In this document: positions 8,951 through 17,044 of the stretch, piece by piece
Layout: each line of letters opens with the position of its first letter
How positions within the stretch are numbered: the first letter of the stretch is position 1
Assembly: GCA_003506435.1 (NCBI GenBank)
Contig: DOAQ01000024.1
Coordinates: 1 to 64,000, forward strand
Length of the DNA: 64,000 bases
Origin: Prolixibacteraceae bacterium
Lineage (GTDB): Bacteria; Bacteroidota; Bacteroidia; Bacteroidales; Prolixibacteraceae
Direction of reading: 5' to 3'
Notes under the pieces: generated by a model
Told to the model about the DNA's origin: nothing
The model's input: only the letters and a program-made list of their open reading frames with translations
The model's database searches: none
Position numbers and translations under genes: made by a program

Positions 8951-9739
8951 TTAGTTTAGCATGAGGCAGCTAACCATGCGCCCGGTATCGGCGCCATCGC
9001 GCCGGGCAGAAAAGAACAAGCACTCCAGTTCGTACGAGCACATGCCTAACAATTCAATATTTTCTGCGTTTACGCCACTCTCTGTAAGCAATGTCCGATT
9101 GGCCTCCCACAGGTCGAAAAATGCTTTTCCGTCTCTCACTGAAGGAATCAGCAATGCTTTATAATTGGGAAATTTTTCAATAACCAGGCTGATCACATCG
9201 TCGCCCACTTCGTAGGCATGTTTATAGATCGACGGGCCAATACCCGCTTTTATATTTTCAGGGCAACATCCAAATTCACGGCTCATTCGTTCAATAGTCT
9301 TTTTAACCAGTTTATCTACCGTTCCCCGCCAGCCCGCATGAACCACGCCAATAACTTTCTGTTTTGGATCGAATAATAGAACGGGAACACAGTCCGCAGT
9401 TTGAATAGCAATGCAAAGTCCTTTCTGATTGGTGATCAGGGCGTCTTTCCCTTCCAAATCTTTACGGGTCGTTTGTTCGGTTACCACTTCAACCAGGTCA
9501 GAATGAGTTTGTTTTGGAAAATAAATTTGTTCAGGCGCAACTTCCATTGCTTTTGAAAACTCTTTCCGGTATTCTTTCCACGGATGTTCACAGGACTCTG
9601 AAAACCTGGGTTTTTCTCCGGTTTTCCAACCTTCTTTGGTGGTAATACAATGTTTGATTGTCTGTTCTTTCCTGAAGATATCAAATTGCAATACCGATAG
9701 ACTGCCAAAATTTGTCTTTCGCATGAGAGTGTGTTTCAT
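8951..9739 (-). CDS. pgeF: Peptidoglycan editing factor / multicopper polyphenol oxidase-fold protein
   Basis: 262 residues, full length for the PgeF (YfiH, DUF152 laccase-domain) family. The metal site is visible as His79 (in KQTHSD), Cys117 (in QTADCVPV) and His134 (in VVHAGWRGT). Family knowledge: YfiH of Escherichia coli removes wrongly incorporated residues from UDP-MurNAc precursors so that peptidoglycan stem peptides keep the right composition; purine nucleoside activities have also been reported for homologues. The ATG at 9739 is used; a second ATG five codons in is possible. The Crp-type regulator gene ends 42 bp upstream on the same strand, so the two may be co-transcribed, although TAGTTTTG (9753-9760, minus strand) could serve as a minus-7 element for pgeF alone. 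Confidence 0.9.
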   Translation of the reverse strand: MKHTLMRKTNFGSLSVLQFDIFRKEQTIKHCITTKEGWKTGEKPRFSESCEHPWKEYRKEFSKAMEVAPEQIYFPKQTHSDLVEVVTEQTTRKDLEGKDALITNQKGLCIAIQTADCVPVLLFDPKQKVIGVVHAGWRGTVDKLVKKTIERMSREFGCCPENIKAGIGPSIYKHAYEVGDDVISLVIEKFPNYKALLIPSVRDGKAFFDLWEANRTLLTESGVNAENIELLGMCSYELECLFFSARRDGADTGRMVSCLMLN

Positions 9740-9781
9740 AAATAAAGAATTTCAAAACTATGAATTTTTATTTTGAAAAAA

Positions 9782-10456
9782 TTAGCTCTGCAACAGGTTA
9801 TTCATTTTCTCTTTGTCAGAAATTTTTATATAACGGCGTTGTAATTCGATGTATCCGTCCCTGCTCATCTCTCCCAGCGCCCGGGCCAACGCAGGTCGGG
9901 TAACTCCAAAAAATTCAGCCATTTGCCCCTGAGAGTGAGGAATTTCAACAATCTGTAAATGGTCGCCGGCCTGTTCAAGCAAGTAATGGGCTATTTTTTG
10001 TTTGATGGTGCGGAACGATAAAAATTTTAGCTTTTGCGAAAGAAATTGTGCCCGTGTTGAAATGGCGTTCAGGTAATTATTCAGTATTTGCGTATCCCGC
10101 TGAAGCAATTTGACGAACTCCTGCTTCGGGATACTTACAATTTCTACCGTATTATTGGCAACTACAGTTACCGGAAACTGGTTGTTTTTCCCGAACAGGA
10201 ATGCCGTAGCAAGCGGATGGGGGGCTTCAATATCTTCAATCTTAATCGTTTTTCCTGAATAATCGCTCATTTCAGCTTTTACACTTCCGATCTGTACAAT
10301 ATTGAGCCGGTCGCAGACATCGCCTGCCGACAGGATTATCTCGTCTTTTGAATATTTTTTTACCTGAAAATGAATATCCCTGAAAAGTTCTTCCAGCCGG
10401 ACTTCGGATATTCCTCTGAATATAGGCGATTGCGATAAAATGGAATAATCAGTCAT
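9782..10456 (-). CDS. Crp/Fnr family transcriptional regulator
   Basis: 224 residues from the ATG at 10456 (MTDYSILSQSPIF). The frame extends 51 codons further, but that would run into the divergent gene and the extra sequence is unlike the family. An N-terminal cyclic-nucleotide-type beta-roll (about 10-125) is followed by a long helix and a C-terminal winged helix with the recognition segment QGQMAEFFGVTRPALARALGEM (about 165-190). There are no N-terminal cysteines of the FNR [4Fe-4S] type, so it is not a classic oxygen sensor. It is divergent from a ferredoxin-like gene with only 81 bp between the start codons. GTTTGTAA (10468) and TAACAAAC (10490) form an imperfect inverted repeat in that gap, a possible operator (weak). 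Likely controls the neighbouring iron-sulfur gene. Confidence 0.88.
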   Translation of the reverse strand: MTDYSILSQSPIFRGISEVRLEELFRDIHFQVKKYSKDEIILSAGDVCDRLNIVQIGSVKAEMSDYSGKTIKIEDIEAPHPLATAFLFGKNNQFPVTVVANNTVEIVSIPKQEFVKLLQRDTQILNNYLNAISTRAQFLSQKLKFLSFRTIKQKIAHYLLEQAGDHLQIVEIPHSQGQMAEFFGVTRPALARALGEMSRDGYIELQRRYIKISDKEKMNNLLQS

Positions 10457-10537
10457 AAAAATGTGGTGTTTGTAATAAATGGTACAACCTAACAAACGAT
10501 AAATCGGTTCTTTTGTTCTTGAAAAATACGAAAATGT

Positions 10538-11422
10538 ATGATACGCGAGATTGTAAAAATTGACGAAGATAAGTGCAACGGATGCGGTGTTTGCGTGCCG
10601 AACTGTCACGAAGGGGCTTTACAGATTATTGACGGGAAGGCCCGGTTGATCAGCGAACTGATGTGCGACGGGCTGGGTGCTTGCCTGGGCCATTGCCCTG
10701 AGGGCGCCATCGAAATCGAAAAACGGGAGGCCGAAGAATACGATGAAGTGACAGTCATTCAGCAAATGATTCCCAAAGGGAAAAATACACTGATTGCCCA
10801 TTTAAAACATCTGAAAGAGCACGACGAGCATGTGTTCCTGAAACAGGCTGTTGAGTATTTGCGTGCCAACGAAGGAATTCACCGATTGAATGTTGCAGAG
10901 ATTACGCGGGAAGTACACTCGCATTCGAAGGCACACGATCATGCCGAAGCGGGTTGCGGAGGCGGTTGTCCGGGATCGGCGCCGGTAAGTTTTGCCCCTC
11001 ACAATTTTCGGATGGCTCCCGAAGCAACCGGCGCTATTCAGTCGGAGTTGCAGCAGTGGCCGGTGCAAATGCACCTGATCAATCCGGCGGCCGGTTATTT
11101 TCACGGACAGGACATGGTTTTGGCAGCCGACTGCGCAGCCTTCAGTCACGGTGATTTTCACCGTACTTTCCTGCGTGGTAAAAAGCTGGTTATTGCCTGT
11201 CCGAAACTCGATTCAGGAAAAGATATTTACGTGGAAAAAATCCGTCGCCTGATCGACGAATCAAAAATAAATACGTTGACAATTATCATGATGGAAGTAC
11301 CTTGTTGCGGCGGATTGAGCCAACTGGTGAAAATTGCACAGTCGCAATCAACCCGCAAAATTCCGGTAAAAGAGGTGATCATCGGCATCCGGGGCGATGT
11401 GCTTTCTGAAGAATGGGCATGA
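10538..11422 (+). CDS. 4Fe-4S ferredoxin-type protein, divergent from Crp-type regulator
   Basis: 294 residues. The N-terminus holds a full [4Fe-4S] motif, C13-x2-C16-x2-C19-x3-C23. A second ferredoxin motif is altered: C43, C49 and C53-P are present but the second cysteine position is Leu46. The rest (about 60-294) has a His- and Cys-rich linker (HSHSKAHDHAEAGCGGGC, about 127-145) and a C-terminal domain with conserved-looking cysteines (VIACPKLDSGK, MEVPCCGG). Homologues annotated only as 4Fe-4S binding proteins occur beside Crp/Fnr genes in anaerobic Bacteroidota. Probable cytoplasmic electron-transfer or redox-stress protein; the exact reaction is not known to me. A strong terminator lies 58 bp downstream, so it is probably monocistronic. 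Confidence 0.8.
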   Translation: MIREIVKIDEDKCNGCGVCVPNCHEGALQIIDGKARLISELMCDGLGACLGHCPEGAIEIEKREAEEYDEVTVIQQMIPKGKNTLIAHLKHLKEHDEHVFLKQAVEYLRANEGIHRLNVAEITREVHSHSKAHDHAEAGCGGGCPGSAPVSFAPHNFRMAPEATGAIQSELQQWPVQMHLINPAAGYFHGQDMVLAADCAAFSHGDFHRTFLRGKKLVIACPKLDSGKDIYVEKIRRLIDESKINTLTIIMMEVPCCGGLSQLVKIAQSQSTRKIPVKEVIIGIRGDVLSEEWA

Positions 11423-11480
11423 AAAATAGATTGATTGCGCTTGCAGTCAAATATGGGGTGAGATAGGGAAGGTTCGTATG

Positions 11481-11510
11481 AAACCGGGGCGTTTGTCCCG
11501 GTTTTCTTAT
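11481..11510 (+). terminator. Intrinsic terminator after the 4Fe-4S gene
   Basis: AAACCGGG (11481-11488) pairs perfectly with CCCGGTTT (11497-11504) around an 8-nt loop and is followed by TCTTATTTT. It sits between the 4Fe-4S gene and the TonB receptor, so these are separate transcripts. Confidence 0.75.
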
Positions 11511-11640
11511 TTTAATACGGGACATTGCCTGTCAGGAATGGCAGAATAAAACACCGGATTCTTCAAACATTCTTTCCCTGCCATTGTTTTACTGATTGAT
11601 TATAGAAATAAGGTATAACTGATTTAATATTGAAATAAAG

Positions 11641-13968
11641 ATGAATGTATATAAATCTCTGTTCTTTGCAATTCTGACTTCTTTTGTTGTGTTACAGGCA
11701 CAAGCGCAGCATACCGACGCCAATGTTTTCGGCGATGTAAAATCGGATGCAAACAATGAGCATATCCCCTTTGTGAATATTTATATTGAAGGGACCAACA
11801 TTGGAACCACAACCGACCAGACCGGTCATTACATGATAATCGACCTCCCGGAAGGAACACACGTAATTGTTGCTAAATCGCTGGGATACCTGACGGCAAA
11901 AGATACTGTTACGGTTCGAAAGGGACAAAGCCGGGAAATAAACTTTATGCTGAAAGAAGAAACCATGGCAATTAATGAAGTGGTTATTACCGGTACAAAA
12001 ACCTTCAAGCGACAAACCGATTCCCCCGTCATTGTAAATATTTTGGACAGCAAATCGCTGGATATGGTGCAGGCCAGCAATATATCCGAGGGGCTCCGTT
12101 TTCAGCCCGGATTGCGGGTGGAAACCGATTGCCAGACGTGTAATTACACCCAGTTGCGTATGAATGGGCTGGGAGGCGGTTATTCCCAAATACTGATTAA
12201 CGGACGGCCTGTTTTTAGTCCGTTGACCGGCTTGTACGGGATGGAACAAATACCGGCCAACATGGTCGACCGGATAGAGGTGGTCCGTGGGGGAGGTTCA
12301 GCCTTGTACGGCTCCAGCGCCATCGGGGGTACCGTTAATATCATTACCCGGATACCGCAGGAAGCAGCTTACGATTTCAGCGTGTCGTCCCAAAATATCA
12401 ATGGAAAAGCAAACGATGTCATTTTTACCGGGAACATCAATATGCTGACGCACAAACGAAATGCAGGGGCGTCGATCTTTGTAAACCGGAGACTACGGGA
12501 TGCTTACGATCATAACGGAGATAACTTTTCGGAAATGCCTGAACTAAAAGAAAATTCATTTGGTGCAAATATTTTTTATAAGCCAGACCAAAATCAAAAG
12601 CTTGAAGTCAATTTCACAAGCCTGAATGAATTCCGTTACGGCGGAGAAATGGTGAACAAAGCGGCATATCTTGCTAAGCAATCGGAAGAGCGTACCCACA
12701 ATGTACTCATGGGAGGGCTCGATTATCAAATCAATTTTAATGAAGACAAGAGTTCGTTTATTGCGTATCTGGCAGGGCAGTATACCAACCGGATTCATTA
12801 TACCGGTATTGTTCCGGATGAACCTGCGGACATTGAAGCTCATCTGGCCAATCCGCCGTATGGTTACACCGACAACACAACCTTGCAGGTTGGCGTTCAG
12901 GTTAATCACCGGTTACAGGAATTTTTCAGCGGTACCAATGTGTTGACTTTCGGTACGGAATATGTTTTCGACGATGTATTCGATACCATTCCTTCATACA
13001 ATTACGAAACCGATCAGATTACCAAAAACGTTGGCGGGTTTGCACAAAGCGACTGGCAGATTACCCCAAATACCAACTTGCTGACCGGCATCCGAATTGA
13101 TAAGCACAATCTGGTGGATAAAGTTATTGTCAGCCCCCGGGTGTCATTTCTTCATAAAGTGAAAGATTATACTCAGATTCGTTTGACCTGGGGAACCGGT
13201 TTTCGTGCACCACAGGCATTCGATACCGACATGCACATTGCTTTTGCCGGAGGTGGTGTGTCGCGTATTTCGCTGGCCGATAACCTGACTCATGAACGGT
13301 CGAACAGTTTCAGCGGATCGGTTAATTTCGATAAGCCGACTGAACGGTTTATCGTGGGATTTACCCTGGAAGGTTTTTATACCAAGCTGAATGATGCTTT
13401 TTACCTGCACCCTATCGGTGAGGACGAATTTGGACAGCGTTTCGAAAAACGCAATGGCGACGGAGCCTCCGTTCAGGGAGGAACCCTTGAACTCAGGGCA
13501 AATTACAATCGAAAAATACAACTGGAAGCAGGTGTTACTTTGCAATCGAGTTTGTACGATAAACCCGTCGAAAATATTGAAGGGCTGGAAGCAAAACGTG
13601 AATTTTTAAGGACTCCCAATGAATACGGTTATCTCACCTTGATGTTTACTCCCAATAAGAAAATTAATGCTTCAGTCAGCAGTGTGTACACCGGCCCGAT
13701 GGAACTGGTGCATTATGCAGGCGCTCCGGAGCAAACGACAGATGAATATGTCACTTCTCCATCGTTTACCGAATTGAATTTTAAGCTGGGGTATACATTT
13801 AATATTGAATCGGTTGACTCGGGACTTGAAATCTTTGGCGGAATGAAGAACCTGACGAATGCATTTCAGGATGATTTCGATTCGGGCAAAAACCGCGACA
13901 GCAATTACGTTTACGGCCCCGGCTCTCCAAGAACAATTTACATCGGGCTGCGGGTAAAATCATTTTAA
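11641..13968 (+). CDS. TonB-dependent outer-membrane receptor with carboxypeptidase-like N-terminal domain
   Basis: 775 residues. A signal peptide ends at about residue 23 (QAQAQ). A CarboxypepD_reg-like domain follows (about 28-105), then a TonB-box-like EVVITGT (113-119), a plug domain (about 125-240, with VDRIEVVRGGGSALYGSSAIGGTVNIIT) and a 22-strand barrel ending in the aromatic residue F. It is classed with the CirA/BtuB/FepA-type receptors, not SusC, because there is no SusD neighbour and it lacks SusC length. The plug carries a C-x-x-C pair (Cys164, Cys167 in ETDCQTCNYTQ), unusual in an outer-membrane plug. GTGFRAPQAFD in the barrel recalls the FRAP motif of haem receptors, but the HmuR NPDL motif is absent. 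Ligand unknown; metal chelate, haem or corrinoid are all possible. Confidence 0.88.
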   Translation: MNVYKSLFFAILTSFVVLQAQAQHTDANVFGDVKSDANNEHIPFVNIYIEGTNIGTTTDQTGHYMIIDLPEGTHVIVAKSLGYLTAKDTVTVRKGQSREINFMLKEETMAINEVVITGTKTFKRQTDSPVIVNILDSKSLDMVQASNISEGLRFQPGLRVETDCQTCNYTQLRMNGLGGGYSQILINGRPVFSPLTGLYGMEQIPANMVDRIEVVRGGGSALYGSSAIGGTVNIITRIPQEAAYDFSVSSQNINGKANDVIFTGNINMLTHKRNAGASIFVNRRLRDAYDHNGDNFSEMPELKENSFGANIFYKPDQNQKLEVNFTSLNEFRYGGEMVNKAAYLAKQSEERTHNVLMGGLDYQINFNEDKSSFIAYLAGQYTNRIHYTGIVPDEPADIEAHLANPPYGYTDNTTLQVGVQVNHRLQEFFSGTNVLTFGTEYVFDDVFDTIPSYNYETDQITKNVGGFAQSDWQITPNTNLLTGIRIDKHNLVDKVIVSPRVSFLHKVKDYTQIRLTWGTGFRAPQAFDTDMHIAFAGGGVSRISLADNLTHERSNSFSGSVNFDKPTERFIVGFTLEGFYTKLNDAFYLHPIGEDEFGQRFEKRNGDGASVQGGTLELRANYNRKIQLEAGVTLQSSLYDKPVENIEGLEAKREFLRTPNEYGYLTLMFTPNKKINASVSSVYTGPMELVHYAGAPEQTTDEYVTSPSFTELNFKLGYTFNIESVDSGLEIFGGMKNLTNAFQDDFDSGKNRDSNYVYGPGSPRTIYIGLRVKSF

Positions 13969-14054
13969 TCCGGGATTGTAAAAAATAAGTTTTAATCAGA
14001 TGAGGCTGTCCTCCTTTTTTGTTATCCGGTTCAGATAGACATCGGCAGAAACAG

Positions 14055-14072
14055 AAAGTTTTCAAAAACTTT
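14055..14072. promoter_or_regulatory. Perfect 8-bp dyad, possible operator
   Basis: AAAGTTTT and AAAACTTT are separated by two bases, 113 bp before the PmoA-like gene. Perfect symmetry of this kind suits a dimeric repressor, but AT-rich dyads also arise by chance. Nothing else is visible in the 13969-14184 gap. Confidence 0.25.
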
Positions 14073-14184
14073 AAACCCAGAAATAGTTAATCGCAATTGA
14101 TTTTTGTAAATTGGGAATCGTTTGCAAATACAACCGGGACCCTGTTTTAACCGGATTTTTAAGACTATACCAATTAAACTGATT

Positions 14185-15213
14185 ATGAAAACGTATTCAT
14201 TTGTAGTTATTGTATTGCTTCTTTCTGTGAGTTTTTTGTCATTCTGTAAATCGCAAAAGGTTGAATTTAAGAATAACGAAACGGAAAAGAAGGTAGAAGT
14301 TTTTGTTGACGGCAAGTTATTTACTGCCTTCATTTATCCCGACAACATGGAAAAGCAATCGCTTTATCCAATACTCAGTGCTTCAGGAAAAATAATTACA
14401 CGTGGCTACCCGATTGAGCCGCGTCCCTTTGAACGGACCGACCATCCGCACCATGTGGGGTTGTGGTTCAACTTTGGCGATGTAAACGGATTGGACTTCT
14501 GGAATAATTCCTTTGCTGTAAAGCCGGAAGATAAACATCGGTTCGGATCAATTAAATTCAAAAAGATTGTTTCTGAAAACCCGTCAAAAGGAGAATTGGT
14601 AACACAATCCGATTGGGTCGACAAAGACGGAAATATTCTTTTGAATGAAGAAACAACCTTTGTTTTTTCGGGAGAAGAAAACGTACGGACGATTGAACGC
14701 ACCACGAAACTCACGGCGGTGCAACAGATAACTTTTACTGAAAATAAGGAAGGTCTGCTCGGGCTGAGGCTCGACCGTGCATTTGAAGAACCGGCGCAAA
14801 AACCGGGGACTTTTCTTGATGCCAGCGGAAAAGTTACCGAAGTTCCGGTTCTGAATAACGATGGAGTAAATGGTGTTTACCGCAATGCGGAAGGAATTAC
14901 CGGTGGCGATGTGTGGGGAAAACGAAGTCCGTGGGTTGCTTTGCGTGCCGAAAAGGAGGGAGAGGTACTTACGATTGTAATTTTCGACCATCCGCAGAAT
15001 GCAAATTACCCGGCTTGGTCGCATGCCCGGGGTTATGGGCTTTTTGCTGCCAACAACCTGGGCGGCCGCAATTTCGACAAAAATGCAGAACCGGTGCAAC
15101 TTATCCTGAATTCAGGAGAGAATCTTGTGTTTAAGCACAAAGTAGTTATTGGCGGCGATTTATCGGATGCGGAAATCATGGGAATAGCAAATAAGTTCAA
15201 CAAGGGCAACTAA
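14185..15213 (+). CDS. PmoA family protein (DUF6807), secreted
   Basis: 342 residues from the ATG at 14185, which begins a signal peptide (MKTYSFVVIVLLLSVSFLSFC); the frame upstream of it lacks signal features. Cys17 follows L-S-F, a poor lipobox, so either a lipoprotein or a signal peptidase I substrate. Family marks: RTDHPHHVGLWFNFGDVNGLDFWN (about 85-110) and NANYPAWSHARGYGLFAANNLG (about 285-305). The family name comes from distant similarity to PmoA and does not imply methane oxidation; members are frequent in polysaccharide loci of Bacteroidota and probably adopt a beta-sandwich fold. No reaction is established to my knowledge. Stands alone here, convergent with the rhomboid pair. Confidence 0.85.
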   Translation: MKTYSFVVIVLLLSVSFLSFCKSQKVEFKNNETEKKVEVFVDGKLFTAFIYPDNMEKQSLYPILSASGKIITRGYPIEPRPFERTDHPHHVGLWFNFGDVNGLDFWNNSFAVKPEDKHRFGSIKFKKIVSENPSKGELVTQSDWVDKDGNILLNEETTFVFSGEENVRTIERTTKLTAVQQITFTENKEGLLGLRLDRAFEEPAQKPGTFLDASGKVTEVPVLNNDGVNGVYRNAEGITGGDVWGKRSPWVALRAEKEGEVLTIVIFDHPQNANYPAWSHARGYGLFAANNLGGRNFDKNAEPVQLILNSGENLVFKHKVVIGGDLSDAEIMGIANKFNKGN

Positions 15214-15273
15214 ACTGGAAACTGGATGAACGTGGGAAAGAATGCAGTCGTAATGATGTCATTTCCAATAATA

Positions 15274-15315
15274 ACAATTTAGCAATTTTTAGCAATTCAG
15301 CAATTCAACAATTCT
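15274..15315. repeat. Degenerate AGCAATTYA short tandem repeat
   Basis: Four to five imperfect copies of AGCAATTYA/ACAATTY-type units in the 114-bp gap between convergent genes. Simple slippage repeat; no function inferred. Confidence 0.5.
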
Positions 15316-15327
15316 GCCATTGTCCTC

Positions 15328-16200
15328 TTATTTCCCCATCCTGAACAGGATTTCTTTTTCCTCTTTGTTCAGTGAATCGTAACCCGATTTGCTGATTTTA
15401 TCAAGGATTTCGTTAATGTGTTCCTGTTGGGCGTTTTTGCGCCGGTTGTAGTCAATGTCGCGGTCGCTGGCATTACGGTAGGTGATTTTTACTTTCGGCT
15501 TTGGCTTCAACCATTTGGCAACGGCTTCAATCAGCAGGCTGAGGCCTTTCGAAATATCGGTTCCTTTTTTATACTGAAGTGCGAAAATCATTCCAAGGAA
15601 AGCGCCGCCCAAATGAGCCAGGTTCCCACCTGCATTCGATGTCGAAATTCCGATGATGTACATGAGAACCGAAATTAACGCAATATATTTCATTTTTACC
15701 GGCCCGATAAACATCAGGTAAATGGTGTGGTTCGGCACATAAACACCCACCGCAATCACGATGGCAATTACTGCTGCCGAGGCGCCCATTAGTTGCGAGG
15801 CGGCCAGTACCTTATCGAAAGCCGGGAAAAGATTGTATGCTAGCAGGTAAAACAAACCTCCGGCAATCCCGCCAAGCAGGTAAACGCCCAGTAGTTTTCG
15901 TCCGTCGAAGTAGGAAAGGAAAATACGGCCCAGCCAATACAGCCAGAGAATATTAAAAAGAATATGAAGGAAGCTGAAATGCAGGAACATATACGTGATG
16001 ATCGTCCACGGGCGTGCCAGCAACTGGTTCACATCGGCGGGCATGGACAGCCAGCCAATCAATGGAAATTCCTGCCCGGAAAGAAAATAGAAAACATTAA
16101 TAATGCGTATCAGTAGGAAAACGCCGATATTAATATAAATCAACCGGGTCAGGGCCGAACCTTCGCGAAACGATTCTTTTATTTCGTCAACAATGCTCAT
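15328..16200 (-). CDS. Rhomboid family intramembrane serine protease (long form)
   Basis: 290 residues from the ATG at 16200; the frame reaches a TTG three codons earlier, which is not preferred. Six to seven membrane helices between about residues 20 and 215. The catalytic dyad is visible: Ser141 in MGASAAV and His196 in LAHLGGAFLG. The HFSFLHILFN segment carries the conserved rhomboid HxxxN loop. After the membrane core comes a basic cytosolic tail (about 220-290) with KPKPKVKITYRN and a charged helical end. It starts 21 bp after the other rhomboid ends, so both are in one operon behind mutL. Substrate unknown; it cleaves single-pass membrane proteins by family analogy. Confidence 0.9.
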   Translation of the reverse strand: MSIVDEIKESFREGSALTRLIYINIGVFLLIRIINVFYFLSGQEFPLIGWLSMPADVNQLLARPWTIITYMFLHFSFLHILFNILWLYWLGRIFLSYFDGRKLLGVYLLGGIAGGLFYLLAYNLFPAFDKVLAASQLMGASAAVIAIVIAVGVYVPNHTIYLMFIGPVKMKYIALISVLMYIIGISTSNAGGNLAHLGGAFLGMIFALQYKKGTDISKGLSLLIEAVAKWLKPKPKVKITYRNASDRDIDYNRRKNAQQEHINEILDKISKSGYDSLNKEEKEILFRMGK

Positions 16201-16221
16201 CACTTCCAAATAAAAAAGTCG

Positions 16222-16962
16222 TTAATAAAAACTTTTCGAACTTTTGTTCCAGTATTTTATCAGTATAAAACCGAAAATCATACCGCCGAGATGTGCAAAA
16301 TGTGCGATATTACTGGCCGACTGGGTCAATCCGAGATAGAGTTCGATTGCCCCGAACCCAATTACAAGATATTTGGCTTTAATCGGAATAGGCGGGAATA
16401 ACAACATCAACTGAGTATTTGGGAAAAGCATCCCGAAGCCGAGCAGTACACCGTACACCGCGCCCGATGCGCCTACCGTTGGCGTATTGATTACCGCGTT
16501 GAGCTTGGCCATAAGCGGATCGGAAAAGTTTTTACCTTGGTCAAAGGCAGCAGCTCCATCACGTATAACCCAATCCACCATTTCGGGGGTCATTTTGCCA
16601 ACGAGTGACTGATATTCCAGAAAGTTAACAAACAAATGGAGAGCGGCCGCGCCCAATCCGGTCACAAAATAGAACACGAAAAAACGTTTGGGTCCCCACA
16701 CGCTTTCCAGTACGCGTCCAAACATCCAAAGGGAATACATGTTGAAAAGCAAATGGATAAAACCGCCGTGCATAAACATGTGGGTCACCAATTGGAAAGG
16801 CCTGAATTTTTCGGAACTGAAATAATGAAGCCCCAGCGTATCGGACAGATCGATACCCCTCATACTTAAAATGTAAGTCGCCAACAACATCAACGCATTG
16901 ATGATGACGAGGTTTTTTACCACGGGAGGGGTCGAACTGAACCCGGAATTGTAATTTTGCAT
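16222..16962 (-). CDS. Rhomboid family intramembrane serine protease
   Basis: 246 residues, ATG at 16962. Hydrophobic helices span most of the protein. Catalytic Ser166 lies in VGASGAVYG and catalytic His224 in HFAHLGGMIFG; HGGFIHLLFNMYSLWMFG (65-82) matches the conserved rhomboid L1/TM2 region. A soluble insert of about 40 residues (about 118-155) sits between two helices. Two adjacent, clearly diverged rhomboids (this one and the longer downstream gene) behind mutL form a recurrent Bacteroidota arrangement. The gap to mutL is 82 bp. Confidence 0.92.
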   Translation of the reverse strand: MQNYNSGFSSTPPVVKNLVIINALMLLATYILSMRGIDLSDTLGLHYFSSEKFRPFQLVTHMFMHGGFIHLLFNMYSLWMFGRVLESVWGPKRFFVFYFVTGLGAAALHLFVNFLEYQSLVGKMTPEMVDWVIRDGAAAFDQGKNFSDPLMAKLNAVINTPTVGASGAVYGVLLGFGMLFPNTQLMLLFPPIPIKAKYLVIGFGAIELYLGLTQSASNIAHFAHLGGMIFGFILIKYWNKSSKSFY

Positions 16963-17044
16963 GATACTGTCGTTTTGTTTACGGCTACAATAGCCAGACC
17001 AAAATTTATATTTTATACTGCCGCAGTTATTCCGCGACAGATTG

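Noticed and set aside
10457..10609. 51-residue N-terminal extension of the Crp/Fnr regulator
   Set aside because: Overlaps the divergent gene and does not resemble the family; the ATG at 10456 gives the normal length.
13998..14020. Second MITE end at a GAGGCTGTCC match before the PmoA-like gene
   Set aside because: Only ten bases agree with the 62255 element end and no inverted partner is present nearby.
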